Notes under the pieces: model-generated
Databases searched by the model: none
Told to the model about the DNA's origin: nothing
Seen by the model: the letters and a program-made list of their open reading frames with translations, nothing else
Shown: piece after piece, positions 16,532 through 25,361 of the stretch
Numbering within the stretch: the first letter of the stretch is position 1
How the letters are laid out: every line of letters starts with the position of its first letter
Assembly: GCA_963808725.1 (NCBI GenBank)
Contig: CAWEGO010000002.1
Location: forward strand, 124,001 to 188,000
DNA length: 64,000 bases
Direction: 5' to 3'
Source: JAHFUA01 sp963808725
GTDB taxonomy: Bacteria > Acidobacteriota > Terriglobia > Terriglobales > Acidobacteriaceae
Program-made: the position numbers and the translations under genes

Positions 16532-16897
16532 ATGGTGGACTTATCCGTTTCGGGCGGCAATCTGGTGTTGCACGTCCGTGGAGCCGACAAGCTGTGGGCA
16601 TTCAAGAGTTCTCTCGAAATCCCGCTGGCGCACATTGCAGAGATTCGGGCGGACCCGGCCATAGCGCGGGGCTGGTGGCACGGGCTGAGGATGCCCGGCA
16701 CCAATATTCCCGGAGTGCTCACCGCTGGCACGTTCTACCAGCACGGCAAGCGGGTTTTCTGGGATGTTCACAATCCGGACAATACGGTCGTCATCGAACT
16801 GAAGGACGAGCGGTACAACGAACTGATCGTCGAAGTTGCCGACCCGCAGGTCGCCGTGGAATTGGTGAAGGCCGCGTTTCCGAGCCAAGGGGGCTGA
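16532..16897 (+). CDS. Small bacterial PH-like domain protein
   Basis: A 121-residue soluble protein rich in beta strands: LVLHVRGADKLWAFKSSLEI, ...WWHGLRMPGTNIPGVLTAGT, then VFWDVHNPDNTVVIELKDER and a C-terminal amphipathic helix. The pattern of strands with an RGWW turn and the VVIEL-DERY segment resembles small acidobacterial and actinobacterial proteins with a bacterial PH-like fold. The ATG follows GGGAG. It is divergent from the kinase gene at 16349, sharing a 180-base promoter region. Function unknown. Confidence 0.65.
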   Translation: MVDLSVSGGNLVLHVRGADKLWAFKSSLEIPLAHIAEIRADPAIARGWWHGLRMPGTNIPGVLTAGTFYQHGKRVFWDVHNPDNTVVIELKDERYNELIVEVADPQVAVELVKAAFPSQGG

Positions 16898-17088
16898 CGA
16901 TGGCGGCCATGCTCGGTCAGCAGATCGGGGGCTGGCACGAGCGAATGGCTCGACAATGTAGGCGAAGGATGAGGCCGCCGCTGCGCCCTTACGCGCAAGA
17001 TGAGCATGGACAGGACGATCAGGACATTCGCCACAACCGCGGTGCCCAGAGCAAGCCATTGAGCACAAATACCGGTTCCGTCCGGCAT
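16768..17088 (-). CDS. Doubtful small membrane protein
   Basis: A 106-residue frame starting MPDGTGICAQWLALGTAVVA with one clear hydrophobic segment (WLALGTAVVANVLIVLSMLI) and a basic, Pro/Ser-rich tail. The N-terminal 60 residues could be genuine, but the C-terminal part lies antisense to the PH-like gene and is probably read-through. No good ribosome site is visible. Otherwise bases 16898-17334 hold nothing I recognise. Confidence 0.25.
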   Translation of the reverse strand: MPDGTGICAQWLALGTAVVANVLIVLSMLILRVRAQRRPHPSPTLSSHSLVPAPDLLTEHGRHRQPPWLGNAAFTNSTATCGSATSTISSLYRSSFSSMTTVLSGL

Positions 17089-17334
17089 ACATCGAGATCG
17101 GCCGTGGTCCGGCGTTTGCCTGCTCGCCCGTAAATAGGGTTACATTGCGCAGGATTGATTGCACGGAGTTGCCGAATTGCGCCTCGTCTAAAATTTCAGT
17201 CCCAGCGCCCTCGACGTGAAGCGGCCCGCCGCGCCGCGAGGATGTGATCTGCGACCTGACGCCAGCTTTTGTATCTAATTAGGTGCGGTAGTCCGAAGCC
17301 CCAAGCCATCTGACACGAAATCCGAGGGCCGACC

Positions 17335-19005
17335 ATGGCGAAACCGATTCTGCTCAGTGTCGATGACGACGCCGACGTGCTGCGGTCGATCGAACGCGAT
17401 CTGCGATCACAATACGGCGCCGAATACCGAGTCATGGGGAGCGATTCTCCCGCAGCGGCACTGGACCTTCTTAAGCAACTGAAGGTCCGGAATGATAGCG
17501 TGGCCCTGCTGCTGGCGGACCAGCGCATGCCTGGCATGGACGGCGTCGGATTCCTGCAGGAAGCAACGCGGATCTTTCCCGAAGCCAAGCGCGCATTGCT
17601 GACCGCGTACGCCGATACTAACGCCGCGATCAGCGCGATTAATGAAGCCAACATCAACTACTTTTTCCTGAAGCCGTGGGATCCGCCGACGGAGCACCTC
17701 TACCCGCAGTTGGATGATTTGCTCGACGACTGGCAAGCTTCCTATCACCCAACCTTCGAAGGAATCCGGTTATTGGGCACGCGGTGGTCGCCACGCTCGT
17801 ATGAATTGCGGGATTTCCTGGCGCGCAATCATGTTCCCTACCAGTGGATCGACGTTGAGCTCTCCGCCAATGATCCGGAAACCAAGCGCCTCCTGGAGGC
17901 TCTGGGGCCGGAAGTGGCCAACCTACCGGTCGTCCTCTTCCCGGACGGCACCAAGCTTCTGGAGGGCGTTCCGGCGGAAGTCGCGCAAAGGGTTGGGTTG
18001 CGGACGCGGGCGCAAACCGACTTTTACGATTTGGCGATCGTAGGTGGAGGGCCGGCTGGGCTGGCGGCTGCCGTTTATGGCGCGTCAGAGGGCCTGCACA
18101 CGGTGATGATTGAGCGGGAAGCGCCGGGGGGCCAGGCAGGAATGAGCTCGCGCATCGAAAATTATCTCGGATTTCCAAACGGGCTTAGTGGTGGCGACTT
18201 GGCGCGTCGCGCGGTGGTGCAGGCACAGCGTTTTGGGGTGGAAATCCTGTCGCCGCAGGAGGCGGTTGGCATCCGCATCGAAGGACCGTACCGGATTATC
18301 AAGCTGGCGGACGGCAGCGAAATCTCCTGCCACGCGCTGATGATTGCGTCGGGCGTGCAGTGGCGGCGACTGGACGCCCCGGGAGTCGACCGCTTGCAGG
18401 GCGCCGGCGTTTACTACGGCGGCGGCGCCACGGAAGCGCTTTCGTGCAAGGGCGAGATTGTGTTTGTGGTGGGCGGAGCGAATTCAGCAGGCCAGGCCGC
18501 CATAAACTTCTCCAAGTATGCCAAACGTGTGGTCATCCTGGTGCGCGGAATGTCGCTCGCCAGCAGTATGTCACGGTACCTGATCGACCAGATCAAAGAC
18601 ACACCCAACATTCAGTTGTGGACCCATGCCAGCGTGGCCGAAGTGCATGGTGACACGCACCTGGAGGAAGTGTCGGTGCTGTGTTCGGACACCCGCGAGA
18701 TAGAGCGCGTGCCGGCGAACGCGATGTTCATCTTTATTGGAGCGCTGCCACGGACGCAATGGCTGGCGGAGGTGGTCGAGCGAGATGAACGCGGATTCAT
18801 CCTGACCGGCCCCGATCTCCTACGGGACGGACAAGGTACCAAGGGATGGACGCTGGAGAGGGATCCGTTCCTGCTGGAGACCAATGTTCCCGGGCTGTTT
18901 GCGGTCGGCGACGTGCGCCATGGGTCGGTCAAGCGCGTCGCTTCCGGAGTGGGTGAAGGATCGGTGGCGGTGCAATTCATCCATCAGTACTTGAGCAAGG
19001 TGTAA
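17335..19005 (+). CDS. Response-regulator receiver fused to glutaredoxin-like and thioredoxin-reductase-like domains
   Basis: A 556-residue fusion. Residues 4-135 are a receiver (acidic DDD 10-12, phospho-acceptor Asp62 in LLADQRMPG, Lys113 in FLKPW). Residues 143-220 have a thioredoxin/glutaredoxin outline (IRLLGTRWSPRSYELRDFL), but the active-site Cys pair is replaced by TRWSPR. Residues 231-556 are a thioredoxin-reductase-like FAD/NADPH enzyme (GGGPAGLAAAVYG, GGQAGMSSRIENYLGFP, VVGGANSAGQAA, GLFAVGDVRHGSVKRVASGV). The redox CxxC expected near 360-371 is absent (YYGGGATEALSC). Hence it is probably a flavin NAD(P)H oxidoreductase or sensor rather than a true thioredoxin reductase. It abuts a cNMP-binding histidine kinase gene with no gap. 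Confidence 0.9.
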   Translation: MAKPILLSVDDDADVLRSIERDLRSQYGAEYRVMGSDSPAAALDLLKQLKVRNDSVALLLADQRMPGMDGVGFLQEATRIFPEAKRALLTAYADTNAAISAINEANINYFFLKPWDPPTEHLYPQLDDLLDDWQASYHPTFEGIRLLGTRWSPRSYELRDFLARNHVPYQWIDVELSANDPETKRLLEALGPEVANLPVVLFPDGTKLLEGVPAEVAQRVGLRTRAQTDFYDLAIVGGGPAGLAAAVYGASEGLHTVMIEREAPGGQAGMSSRIENYLGFPNGLSGGDLARRAVVQAQRFGVEILSPQEAVGIRIEGPYRIIKLADGSEISCHALMIASGVQWRRLDAPGVDRLQGAGVYYGGGATEALSCKGEIVFVVGGANSAGQAAINFSKYAKRVVILVRGMSLASSMSRYLIDQIKDTPNIQLWTHASVAEVHGDTHLEEVSVLCSDTREIERVPANAMFIFIGALPRTQWLAEVVERDERGFILTGPDLLRDGQGTKGWTLERDPFLLETNVPGLFAVGDVRHGSVKRVASGVGEGSVAVQFIHQYLSKV

Positions 19006-20394
19006 ATGATCGAAATATCGGAACTACTTCGCGTCCCAGCATTCGCCGACCTGCCTGAGGATCAGATTGCCTGGTTCCTTAGCCAGTCAGAAGAGCTGCA
19101 TCTCAAGCCCGGGGACATATACGTGCGACAGAATGACCCGGCGGAAGCAATGTTTGTGGTTCTCGAAGGAGACCTTCAAGCCCGGGGAGAAATGGCAGGC
19201 GAAGTATTTGTCATTTCAATGAAACCAGGAGACGTGACCGGTGTGCTCCCCTTTTCGAGGATGAAACTCGCCACCGTCACTGGGCGCGCAATCACGGCAA
19301 GCCGCGTTTTGCGTTTTCCGGCAGCGCTGTTTCCAGAACTGGTGCAGAAAATGCCGGAGCTTGCCAGGCGGCTGGTCGGCGTGATGTCCGACAGAATCCG
19401 TGAAGCCACACGAATCGAACAACAGCGAGACCGGCTGGCGGCTCTGGGAAAGCTTTCGGCAGGGCTGGCGCATGAGCTCAACAACCCCGCGTCCGCCGCC
19501 AAACGTGCCGCCAGCCAACTGCGCGGCATGCTTTATCGAATCCGGGATGCAAGCCATGAGCTAGGGAGACGTGAGCTCACCCCGGCGCAGAAGTCGGAGA
19601 TTGAGAAGCTGGAAGCGTCGCTCATGGCGCGGGACGAACCTCCACTTGGCGCGCTGGCGGTCAGCGATCTGGAAGACCAGATTGATTCCCTGCTGCGCAG
19701 CCACGGGCAGGACGGCTTGTGGCAACTGGCTGCTGATTTAGCCGGAAAGGGGATCCAGCCGGCGGTGGTGGAATCGCTATTCGCGAGTCTGGGTGCGGAG
19801 ACTGCCCGAGCCGCTCTGGTCAGGATCGCCGCTTTACTGGAGGTGGCCAGTCTGCTGAAAGAGATCGAAAGCAGCACTTCGCGAATCTCCGAACTGGTCC
19901 ACGCGATCAAGGAATACACATTCATGGACCAGGCGCCGCTGCAGAACATCGACATCGTGAAGAGCCTGGAAAACACGCTTATCATACTGAACCACAAGCT
20001 CAAACGTCGCGCGGTTGTGGTGCAGCGCGATTACGAGCAGATTCCTCTCCTGGTGAATTCGTTTGGCAGCGAACTGAATCAGGTCTGGACTAACATCATT
20101 GACAATGCCATTGACGCGATGGGGGACAGCGGCGAGCTTCGGGTGCGGACATATCGCGAGGACAGTTGCGTGGTTGTCGAGATCGGCGACAATGGTCCAG
20201 GAATTCCGCCCGAGATAAAGTCACGTATTTTTGAGCCATTCTTCACCACCAAGGCAGTCGGGGAGGGTACAGGCCTTGGGCTCGATATGGTACAGCGAAT
20301 TGTGAGGAAGCACAGAGGCAACGTTCAGGTCACATCGAAGCCAGGCGACACACGGTTTCAAGTGTGGCTCCCCCTGGCGGAAGCTTCGAAATAG
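19006..20394 (+). CDS. Cyclic-nucleotide-binding-domain sensor histidine kinase
   Basis: A 462-residue kinase. The N-terminal 125 residues are a cNMP-binding-like domain (LHLKPGDIYVRQNDPAEAMF, then VVLEGDLQARGE). The HisKA segment has His156 in LSAGLAHELNNPASAAKRAA. The catalytic ATPase domain has the N box (NQVWTNIIDNAIDAM), G1 (GDNGPGIPPE), F (IFEPFFTTK) and G2 (GTGLGLDMV). The ATG directly follows the TAA of the receiver-oxidoreductase gene, so the two are one operon and probably kinase and phosphorylation target. The phosphate-binding cassette of the cNMP domain is degenerate, so ligand binding is uncertain. Confidence 0.92.
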   Translation: MIEISELLRVPAFADLPEDQIAWFLSQSEELHLKPGDIYVRQNDPAEAMFVVLEGDLQARGEMAGEVFVISMKPGDVTGVLPFSRMKLATVTGRAITASRVLRFPAALFPELVQKMPELARRLVGVMSDRIREATRIEQQRDRLAALGKLSAGLAHELNNPASAAKRAASQLRGMLYRIRDASHELGRRELTPAQKSEIEKLEASLMARDEPPLGALAVSDLEDQIDSLLRSHGQDGLWQLAADLAGKGIQPAVVESLFASLGAETARAALVRIAALLEVASLLKEIESSTSRISELVHAIKEYTFMDQAPLQNIDIVKSLENTLIILNHKLKRRAVVVQRDYEQIPLLVNSFGSELNQVWTNIIDNAIDAMGDSGELRVRTYREDSCVVVEIGDNGPGIPPEIKSRIFEPFFTTKAVGEGTGLGLDMVQRIVRKHRGNVQVTSKPGDTRFQVWLPLAEASK

Positions 20395-20715
20395 GCGTTG
20401 AGATCCCGCCGCGATCGGCTACTGCTTCATGGCTCGGTTGCAGGTGCGAAGAAGCGTTCTGAGGGATAGCCGACGTGGCTGACCCGCAGTCCGGCGGCTG
20501 GTTCTCGCTTTCGCGATACCGTCTGGCGACGCCGCAGCGGTGCCGAAAACGGGAACGTGAGGCGCATCATCCAGGCTCGCGCTCACGCTGTATATGCGTG
20601 TCGACCCGCGCTCCCGCGCGCGTGGAGGAAAGCAACCCGCACATGCACCGGAACCTCGGAGTAATCCCATCCGTTTCAGCACCGGCTAAGCGGAGCGACC
20701 GGCAGGCTCGCCTGT
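20395..20715. other. Intergenic region, nothing recognised
   Basis: About 320 GC-rich bases between convergent genes. Short frames exist on both strands without family resemblance or ribosome sites. No clear terminator hairpin with T-tract was found. Confidence 0.4.
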
Positions 20716-22173
20716 TTACTGCGGATACTTAAGTGAAAGCTGATCTGCGGAAAGAACTGCAAGCCGTCTGAAGAGTGCCTCCGCCTCGGCTTCCTTTTGA
20801 TCGGGCGGCAGCTTCAGGAGCCGCAGGACTTCTGCTTCCATTTCCTGCAATTCCTTGGCGGGCGCAATTTCCACCAACTGCGCGAAGAGCATTTTGTGCG
20901 CCTGCTTGCGTTCCATCACCTCCAGTCCATCCAGGATCTGGCGGTGCGAGGTCCCCTCCCAGATGGCGAGAATCATCGCTTCCCGGAGCCAGCGTTCGGC
21001 GCCGTACTCGGCCAACGTGCCGAGACCGCCGTGGACCTCCATCGCCCATTTCGCCGTGTCCACAGCGAACTCGGCCGTCCCGTACTTGGCCAGATGAGCC
21101 ACCAGCCGGAAGAGATGATAGCGCTCGGAGTAAGGCGGCCGTTCCATCCAAACCTGGTCGAGGAGCCGAACGGATTCCCACGCCAGGGCAAATGCGGAGC
21201 GAAGCGATTTCAGACGGACTTGGAACTGGTGCCGAAGCAGCGGATGGTCGAGAATGCGCTTGCCGAAGGCGGTGCGGCATTCCGCATAGGCGAGCGCATC
21301 GGCCATGGCCCGCTGGGCCAGCGCCACACTCACCACGCTGTTGGCCACGCGGGAAAGGTTCAACACTTCCAGAATCAGATAAATTCCCGCGTCAGCCGGG
21401 CCCAGCAGGTACGCTTCGCTGTCTCGTAGCTCGATTTCCCCGGTGGGCACGGAGCGCGTGGCAATTTTGTCTTTGAGGCGACGGATGAAGCAGTTGAGGC
21501 TGCCGTCTTCGCGATAACGAGGCACGAGGAAGAGCGCCAGGCCGCGCACGCCCGGCGCAGCTCCTTCCGGACGCGCAGCCACGACCGCCAATTCAGCCGC
21601 CGCGTTGCTGGCAAAATACTTGTCGCCGGTCAGCAGCCAGTTGTCGGCCGCGGGCCGGGCCATGGTCTTGACACCGGCGCCCAAATCGGAGCCGCCGCCG
21701 ATCTCCGTCATCCACGTGGCGTCCTGCCATACGGAATCGTCCTTCCGCAAAAGCTGAGGCAGGAACCGCGCCTGCAATTCCGCGCTCCCATACTTGGCGA
21801 GCGGGACAGCCGTGCCCAGCGACACGGTGTACGGGCAGCAAATGCCAGGATCGTAGAACGAAATCGCGTACATCAAGAGATAAGCCGGGATGAGCGAGTT
21901 CTCTTCGAGGGCACGCCAGACTACGCCGGAGCGGTAGCCCTTCCGCAACATGGTCTGATATTCGCGAGGGTAGAGGATTTCATCGGCGCGCGTGCCCGAC
22001 CGGTCGAACATGCGAACCCATGGAGTTCCGGTACGATCGATCGCGCCCGAGATGGCGACGCCCTCATGCTTCCACCACTCCTGCTCGGCTGCTAGCACAT
22101 CGAGGTGCGGAATCGTGGCAAGCCTGCTTTGCAAAAAGCCGAGGGGAGAACGGAGAGTGTCGAGAAGCGCCAT
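20716..22173 (-). CDS. Acyl-CoA dehydrogenase, AidB-like
   Basis: A 485-residue flavoprotein of the acyl-CoA dehydrogenase superfamily. It has the FAD-binding segment DATWMTEIGGGSDLGAGVKT (the W-M-TE-GGSD signature of AidB-type members), KYFASNAAAELAVVAARPEG, and the C-terminal helical domain with YAECRTAFGKRILDHPLLRH and AIWEGTSHRQILDGLEVM. AidB-like proteins protect from alkylation in E. coli or oxidise unusual acyl-CoAs. Which applies here cannot be told. The start at 22173 (MALLDTLRSPLGFLQSRLAT) is supported by the length. It is a single gene convergent with the histidine kinase operon. Confidence 0.9.
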   Translation of the reverse strand: MALLDTLRSPLGFLQSRLATIPHLDVLAAEQEWWKHEGVAISGAIDRTGTPWVRMFDRSGTRADEILYPREYQTMLRKGYRSGVVWRALEENSLIPAYLLMYAISFYDPGICCPYTVSLGTAVPLAKYGSAELQARFLPQLLRKDDSVWQDATWMTEIGGGSDLGAGVKTMARPAADNWLLTGDKYFASNAAAELAVVAARPEGAAPGVRGLALFLVPRYREDGSLNCFIRRLKDKIATRSVPTGEIELRDSEAYLLGPADAGIYLILEVLNLSRVANSVVSVALAQRAMADALAYAECRTAFGKRILDHPLLRHQFQVRLKSLRSAFALAWESVRLLDQVWMERPPYSERYHLFRLVAHLAKYGTAEFAVDTAKWAMEVHGGLGTLAEYGAERWLREAMILAIWEGTSHRQILDGLEVMERKQAHKMLFAQLVEIAPAKELQEMEAEVLRLLKLPPDQKEAEAEALFRRLAVLSADQLSLKYPQ

Positions 22174-22420
22174 GCGAGCGGCATGTTAGGCGGCAGTCAT
22201 GGGCGCGTCAAGCGAACCGGGTCCGCCTGCGGGAGCCGCCGGCCATTGGCGTTTTCGTAGTCGGCTTCTTCGATACCGCTCAATGACCGATCAAGATTAC
22301 GTAATGCCTAAACTTGCTGCGCAAATACCGCCCAATGGGGTAAAACACATGTAACCTAAACTGTCCGGAGCCGCGCTGGCGCGATCGACCAACACACAAC
22401 GCGGAACTCCGGTGGGAGTT

Positions 22421-22750
22421 ATGAGAATGAGAAGTTTGCTACTAACGCTGTTCCTGTCGCTGTCGTTGCTGCCGGCCAAAGCGCAAGTTGCGGACAATAA
22501 ACCGCATCGAGCCACGCTAACTTGGAACGCGCCTGCCGCAGGGGCTACTAAGGCGCATGTGGTCGGCTATAACGTGTATCGAGCTGAAAAAGAAGGTGGC
22601 GAATACAGGCTGGTAGCCAAAAAGGTCACCGCCCTTACCTATACCGACACCAATGTGAAGCCGAAACACACCTACTATTACAAGGTGACTAGTGTCGATG
22701 CCCGTGGCCAAGAGAGCATAGCTTCCACAGCCAAGGCTACCATCCCTTGA
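22421..22750 (+). CDS. Secreted single fibronectin type III domain protein
   Basis: A 109-residue protein with a signal peptide (MRMRSLLLTLFLSLSLLPAK, ending AQA-like) followed by one fibronectin type III domain: HRATLTWNAPAAGATKAHVV, GYNVYRAEKEGGEYRLVAK, TYTDTNVKPKHTYYYKVTSV and DARGQESIAS. I start at the ATG at 22421, which follows GGGAG; a GTG at 22412 is in frame. It probably mediates binding in the periplasm or cell surface. It is alone, with no operon partner. Confidence 0.82.
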   Translation: MRMRSLLLTLFLSLSLLPAKAQVADNKPHRATLTWNAPAAGATKAHVVGYNVYRAEKEGGEYRLVAKKVTALTYTDTNVKPKHTYYYKVTSVDARGQESIASTAKATIP

Positions 22751-22800
22751 ACTGACCCGGTTGCCCGGAAGTGGACCTCGCTCACCCCGGCGTGTCTGAA

Positions 22801-23538
22801 TCAGTGGTTCGACGTGACGCGAAGCAGCAAGCCGCTGCCTCCCTGGATGCGAAGCCGCCCCTCTTGGGATGCAATCCTTATCTGGCCAACGGGGTTTGTG
22901 CGTCCAGCGTGGGTGATTTCCAGTTCAGGAAAGCCGTAGAGGCCACAGGCGTCGGAGGAGAACAGCCACAGCGCCTGGGGGCGGTCGTTGCCGCCAACCT
23001 CGCCGCGACACATGCTGCCGCGCTTGGCGCTGAGGTGGACCAGCACGCCGCCCGGCGCCGCATGGCCTACAAAATTGGAGCCGTTGGTCACCGGACCACC
23101 TTGGCCGTAGAGTGCTTCTCCGCCGATTTGATTCGTCGTTATCCAGGCCCAGGGAGTTCCGCGATCGGTGCCCGTAGATGGAATCTGCGCGTCCTCGACC
23201 TCCGCCATCGATGCCCATGCTCTCAGGTTGGTGGTGATCGGGATGTTTTGATGGGAGAAGCGGAGCGTGTCGAACTGCAAAGCAATCTCCATGCCGCTCC
23301 CGTTCTTCGCCGGAGCCACATTGACAATGTGGCCGACGATCCTGGCCCGGGCTGGAATTCTTCCGGCAGGCAGCGGGACATCCTGCATGATCCTGGCCGT
23401 GATTACTTGCCCGGGTTTACTCTTGCCCGAGTCCAACGAAGCGCTCAGCTCGGCGGGGAGCACAGTCCCCACTGGGATCGCATTCTGCGCCCACGCCGCA
23501 GCCGAGAACAGCAGCAGACCGACCAGGAAATATTTCAT
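22801..23538 (-). CDS. Secreted protein of unknown function
   Basis: A 245-residue protein with a signal peptide (MKYFLVGLLLFSAAAWAQ). The mature N-terminal part reads AIPVGTVLPAELSASLDSGK then VITARIMQDVPLPAGRIPA and RARIVGHIVNV, a TrbI/VirB10-like beta pattern common to secreted acidobacterial proteins. I start at 23538 because GGAGGTG lies 6 bases upstream; the open frame before it has no ribosome site. It sits 37 bases downstream of the DUF1634 gene on the same strand and may be the last gene of the TauE/SafE operon. Function unknown. Confidence 0.75.
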   Translation of the reverse strand: MKYFLVGLLLFSAAAWAQNAIPVGTVLPAELSASLDSGKSKPGQVITARIMQDVPLPAGRIPARARIVGHIVNVAPAKNGSGMEIALQFDTLRFSHQNIPITTNLRAWASMAEVEDAQIPSTGTDRGTPWAWITTNQIGGEALYGQGGPVTNGSNFVGHAAPGGVLVHLSAKRGSMCRGEVGGNDRPQALWLFSSDACGLYGFPELEITHAGRTNPVGQIRIASQEGRLRIQGGSGLLLRVTSNH

Positions 23539-23575
23539 GGAACACCTCCATCCCCAAGCGAAATCGCCACACATA

Positions 23576-23989
23576 TCACTGCAATCCGAAGTGCGATAGA
23601 ACGACCGTCAGCACCATGATCAGGAACACAATCGCCGTGACCACCACGTACTTGTAGTCGTGGTCCACCCAGAAGGCATACATGGATACGAGCACTCGCG
23701 CCACCGGCGTCAGGATGAGCAACACGGTCGCCACCATCATCAGGATGGTGGGATCGAAAGCAGCCAGCCCATGAATTACGGTGCTGAGACGATAGTGCTC
23801 GCGGACCCATTCGGTAGTCAGGGGGAAATACGCGGGGTGAAGTAGCGCACGGATCAGGCCGATCGCGAACAGGATGCTGCTGGCAATCATGCCTCCAAGC
23901 AGGATGCGGTACACGTCGGCATAAACATTCTGTTCCGCCTGGCTATCCATGGTCTCCGGAGTTTGTTTGTCCGCCATGGTTGGCCTCAC
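23576..23989 (-). CDS. DUF1634 family membrane protein
   Basis: A 137-residue protein with three membrane helices (YRILLGGMIASSILFAIGLI, LSTVIHGLAAFDPTILMMVA, YVVVTAIVFLIMVLTVVLSH). This is the DUF1634 pattern, whose members are usually encoded next to a TauE/SafE permease. Its ATG at 23989 overlaps the permease stop; the alternative ATG at 23977 starts MADKQTPETM. It is probably an accessory subunit of the transporter. Confidence 0.85.
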   Translation of the reverse strand: MRPTMADKQTPETMDSQAEQNVYADVYRILLGGMIASSILFAIGLIRALLHPAYFPLTTEWVREHYRLSTVIHGLAAFDPTILMMVATVLLILTPVARVLVSMYAFWVDHDYKYVVVTAIVFLIMVLTVVLSHFGLQ

Positions 23990-24879
23990 ATGGGATTCGG
24001 CAGATGCAGGTGGAATCGCAGGTCAAGACCTTTGGCAACCATGCCGTAGGCCAGAAAGGCCATGACGGCCGCGAAGATCCACTTGAGCGAGACGCTGTGC
24101 AGGCGATTCATGATCATCGTGCCCGCTGTGGCTCCGGCGGTGGTGCCCAGCGCAATGGGCGCCACCACGGCGAAATGGATGAGTCCGGCCATGAAGAACA
24201 GAATCGAGCCCACTGCCGCGGTCACGCCGATCATCAGTTTGCTGGTGCCCACCGCTACCTTCATGGGAACATTCATGTAGCGGTTCATGGCCGAGACCTT
24301 CAGCACCCCTCCGCCTACCCCTAGCAGGCCGGAAGCCACGCCGGCGAGGTAAGCGATCGACGCTCCCAAGACTCCGCAGGTCACAACGTATTCGACTTCC
24401 TTATGCGCCGCTTCGTCGAAGTAGTTGCCACGTAGATTGAGATACTCAGAAAGCCGATCCGGTTGGGCACGGGCGAAGTCGCCGGAAGCAATGCGGCGAT
24501 CATCCAGGTTGCGGGTGGTAAACGCCGCCCACGCCATGTAGGCGAGCATCGCCGCGAATACCAGCAGCATAACCCACTCCCGCAGGTACAGCGCGAGCAC
24601 CGCACCCGACAGCGCACCGAGGGTGGTGGCAATTTCAAGGAACATGGCGAGCCGCAGGTTGGTAATGCGCTGGTCCACGTAGGATGAGCCGCCGGCGTTG
24701 GAAGTGGCGATCACCGACACGATGCTCGCAGCGACAGCGATCTTGATGGGCAGGTGGAATGCCAGCACCATCACCGGCACGATGAAAACGCCGCCGCCTA
24801 CGCCCAACAGTGCGCCGAAGAATCCCGCCAGGCACGCCGCCCCGAACAGCGCCAGCACCAAAGGCACGGAGTACGTCAT
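23986..24879 (-). CDS. TauE/SafE family sulfite/anion exporter
   Basis: A 297-residue permease with two homologous halves, each starting with a glycine-rich loop: FFGALLGVGGGVFIVPVMVL near the N terminus and GVASGLLGVGGGVLKVSAMN near residue 185. About eight membrane helices are expected. Family members export sulfite, taurine-derived sulfur anions or sulfoacetate, or carry other organic anions. It overlaps the DUF1634 gene by 4 bases, the usual pairing. The soluble loop between halves (residues about 125-165) is charged. Substrate not predictable. Confidence 0.9.
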   Translation of the reverse strand: MTYSVPLVLALFGAACLAGFFGALLGVGGGVFIVPVMVLAFHLPIKIAVAASIVSVIATSNAGGSSYVDQRITNLRLAMFLEIATTLGALSGAVLALYLREWVMLLVFAAMLAYMAWAAFTTRNLDDRRIASGDFARAQPDRLSEYLNLRGNYFDEAAHKEVEYVVTCGVLGASIAYLAGVASGLLGVGGGVLKVSAMNRYMNVPMKVAVGTSKLMIGVTAAVGSILFFMAGLIHFAVVAPIALGTTAGATAGTMIMNRLHSVSLKWIFAAVMAFLAYGMVAKGLDLRFHLHLPNPM

Positions 24880-24959
24880 TTATGATGGACGCACTTTCTC
24901 ATGCTGTGGAAGCCTGCATTTCGGCGGAGAGCCGGCGACCGCGCTTGGCTCTGGCTCGC

Positions 24960-25343
24960 TCACCAGCTCCCCGCTCCCAGCGGATTGTACAATCCTGCGT
25001 TAAAGTCCCATCCCGCTTTGTACCCCGCGATGTAGCCCAGGCGAAACCGCTGTTGATATACTTCTTTGTCGCCATACTGCGTAGTGTATCCATCCGTTGC
25101 CTCTGCGTAAGCGGGACCACTCTCGTCCCTGTAGCTATTGGAAAGGGCCTCGGAATCACCTGCCCCTTGGCGGTAGCCTTCCATATAGCCGGCACGGAAC
25201 GCCGGGTCATGGCGGTTTACCCTGACGGCATTGTTGTGAGGTGGATTCTTGTCCGGCGACGCGAACACGCCCAGCGCACACGTCACCGCGAAGACCAGGA
25301 TCCACCTTCGGCGGCGACTACGAAATGCGGAGGGAAAGAACAT
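24960..25343 (-). CDS. Secreted YxxGYxxG-type small protein, paralogue 1
   Basis: A 127-residue exported protein. After a basic start and a hydrophobic signal (WILVFAVTCALGVFASP) it reads RVNRHDPAFRAGYMEGYRQG then QRFRLGYIAGYKAGWDFNAG and LYNPLGAG. The aromatic-glycine repeats (GYMEGYRQG, LGYIAGYKAG) recur almost exactly in the gene at 25886-26248. Its function is unknown; the repeated short motif suggests a self-associating or surface protein. Confidence 0.6.
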   Translation of the reverse strand: MFFPSAFRSRRRRWILVFAVTCALGVFASPDKNPPHNNAVRVNRHDPAFRAGYMEGYRQGAGDSEALSNSYRDESGPAYAEATDGYTTQYGDKEVYQQRFRLGYIAGYKAGWDFNAGLYNPLGAGSW

Positions 25344-25361
25344 CCTGCACCCCCAGGGAGA

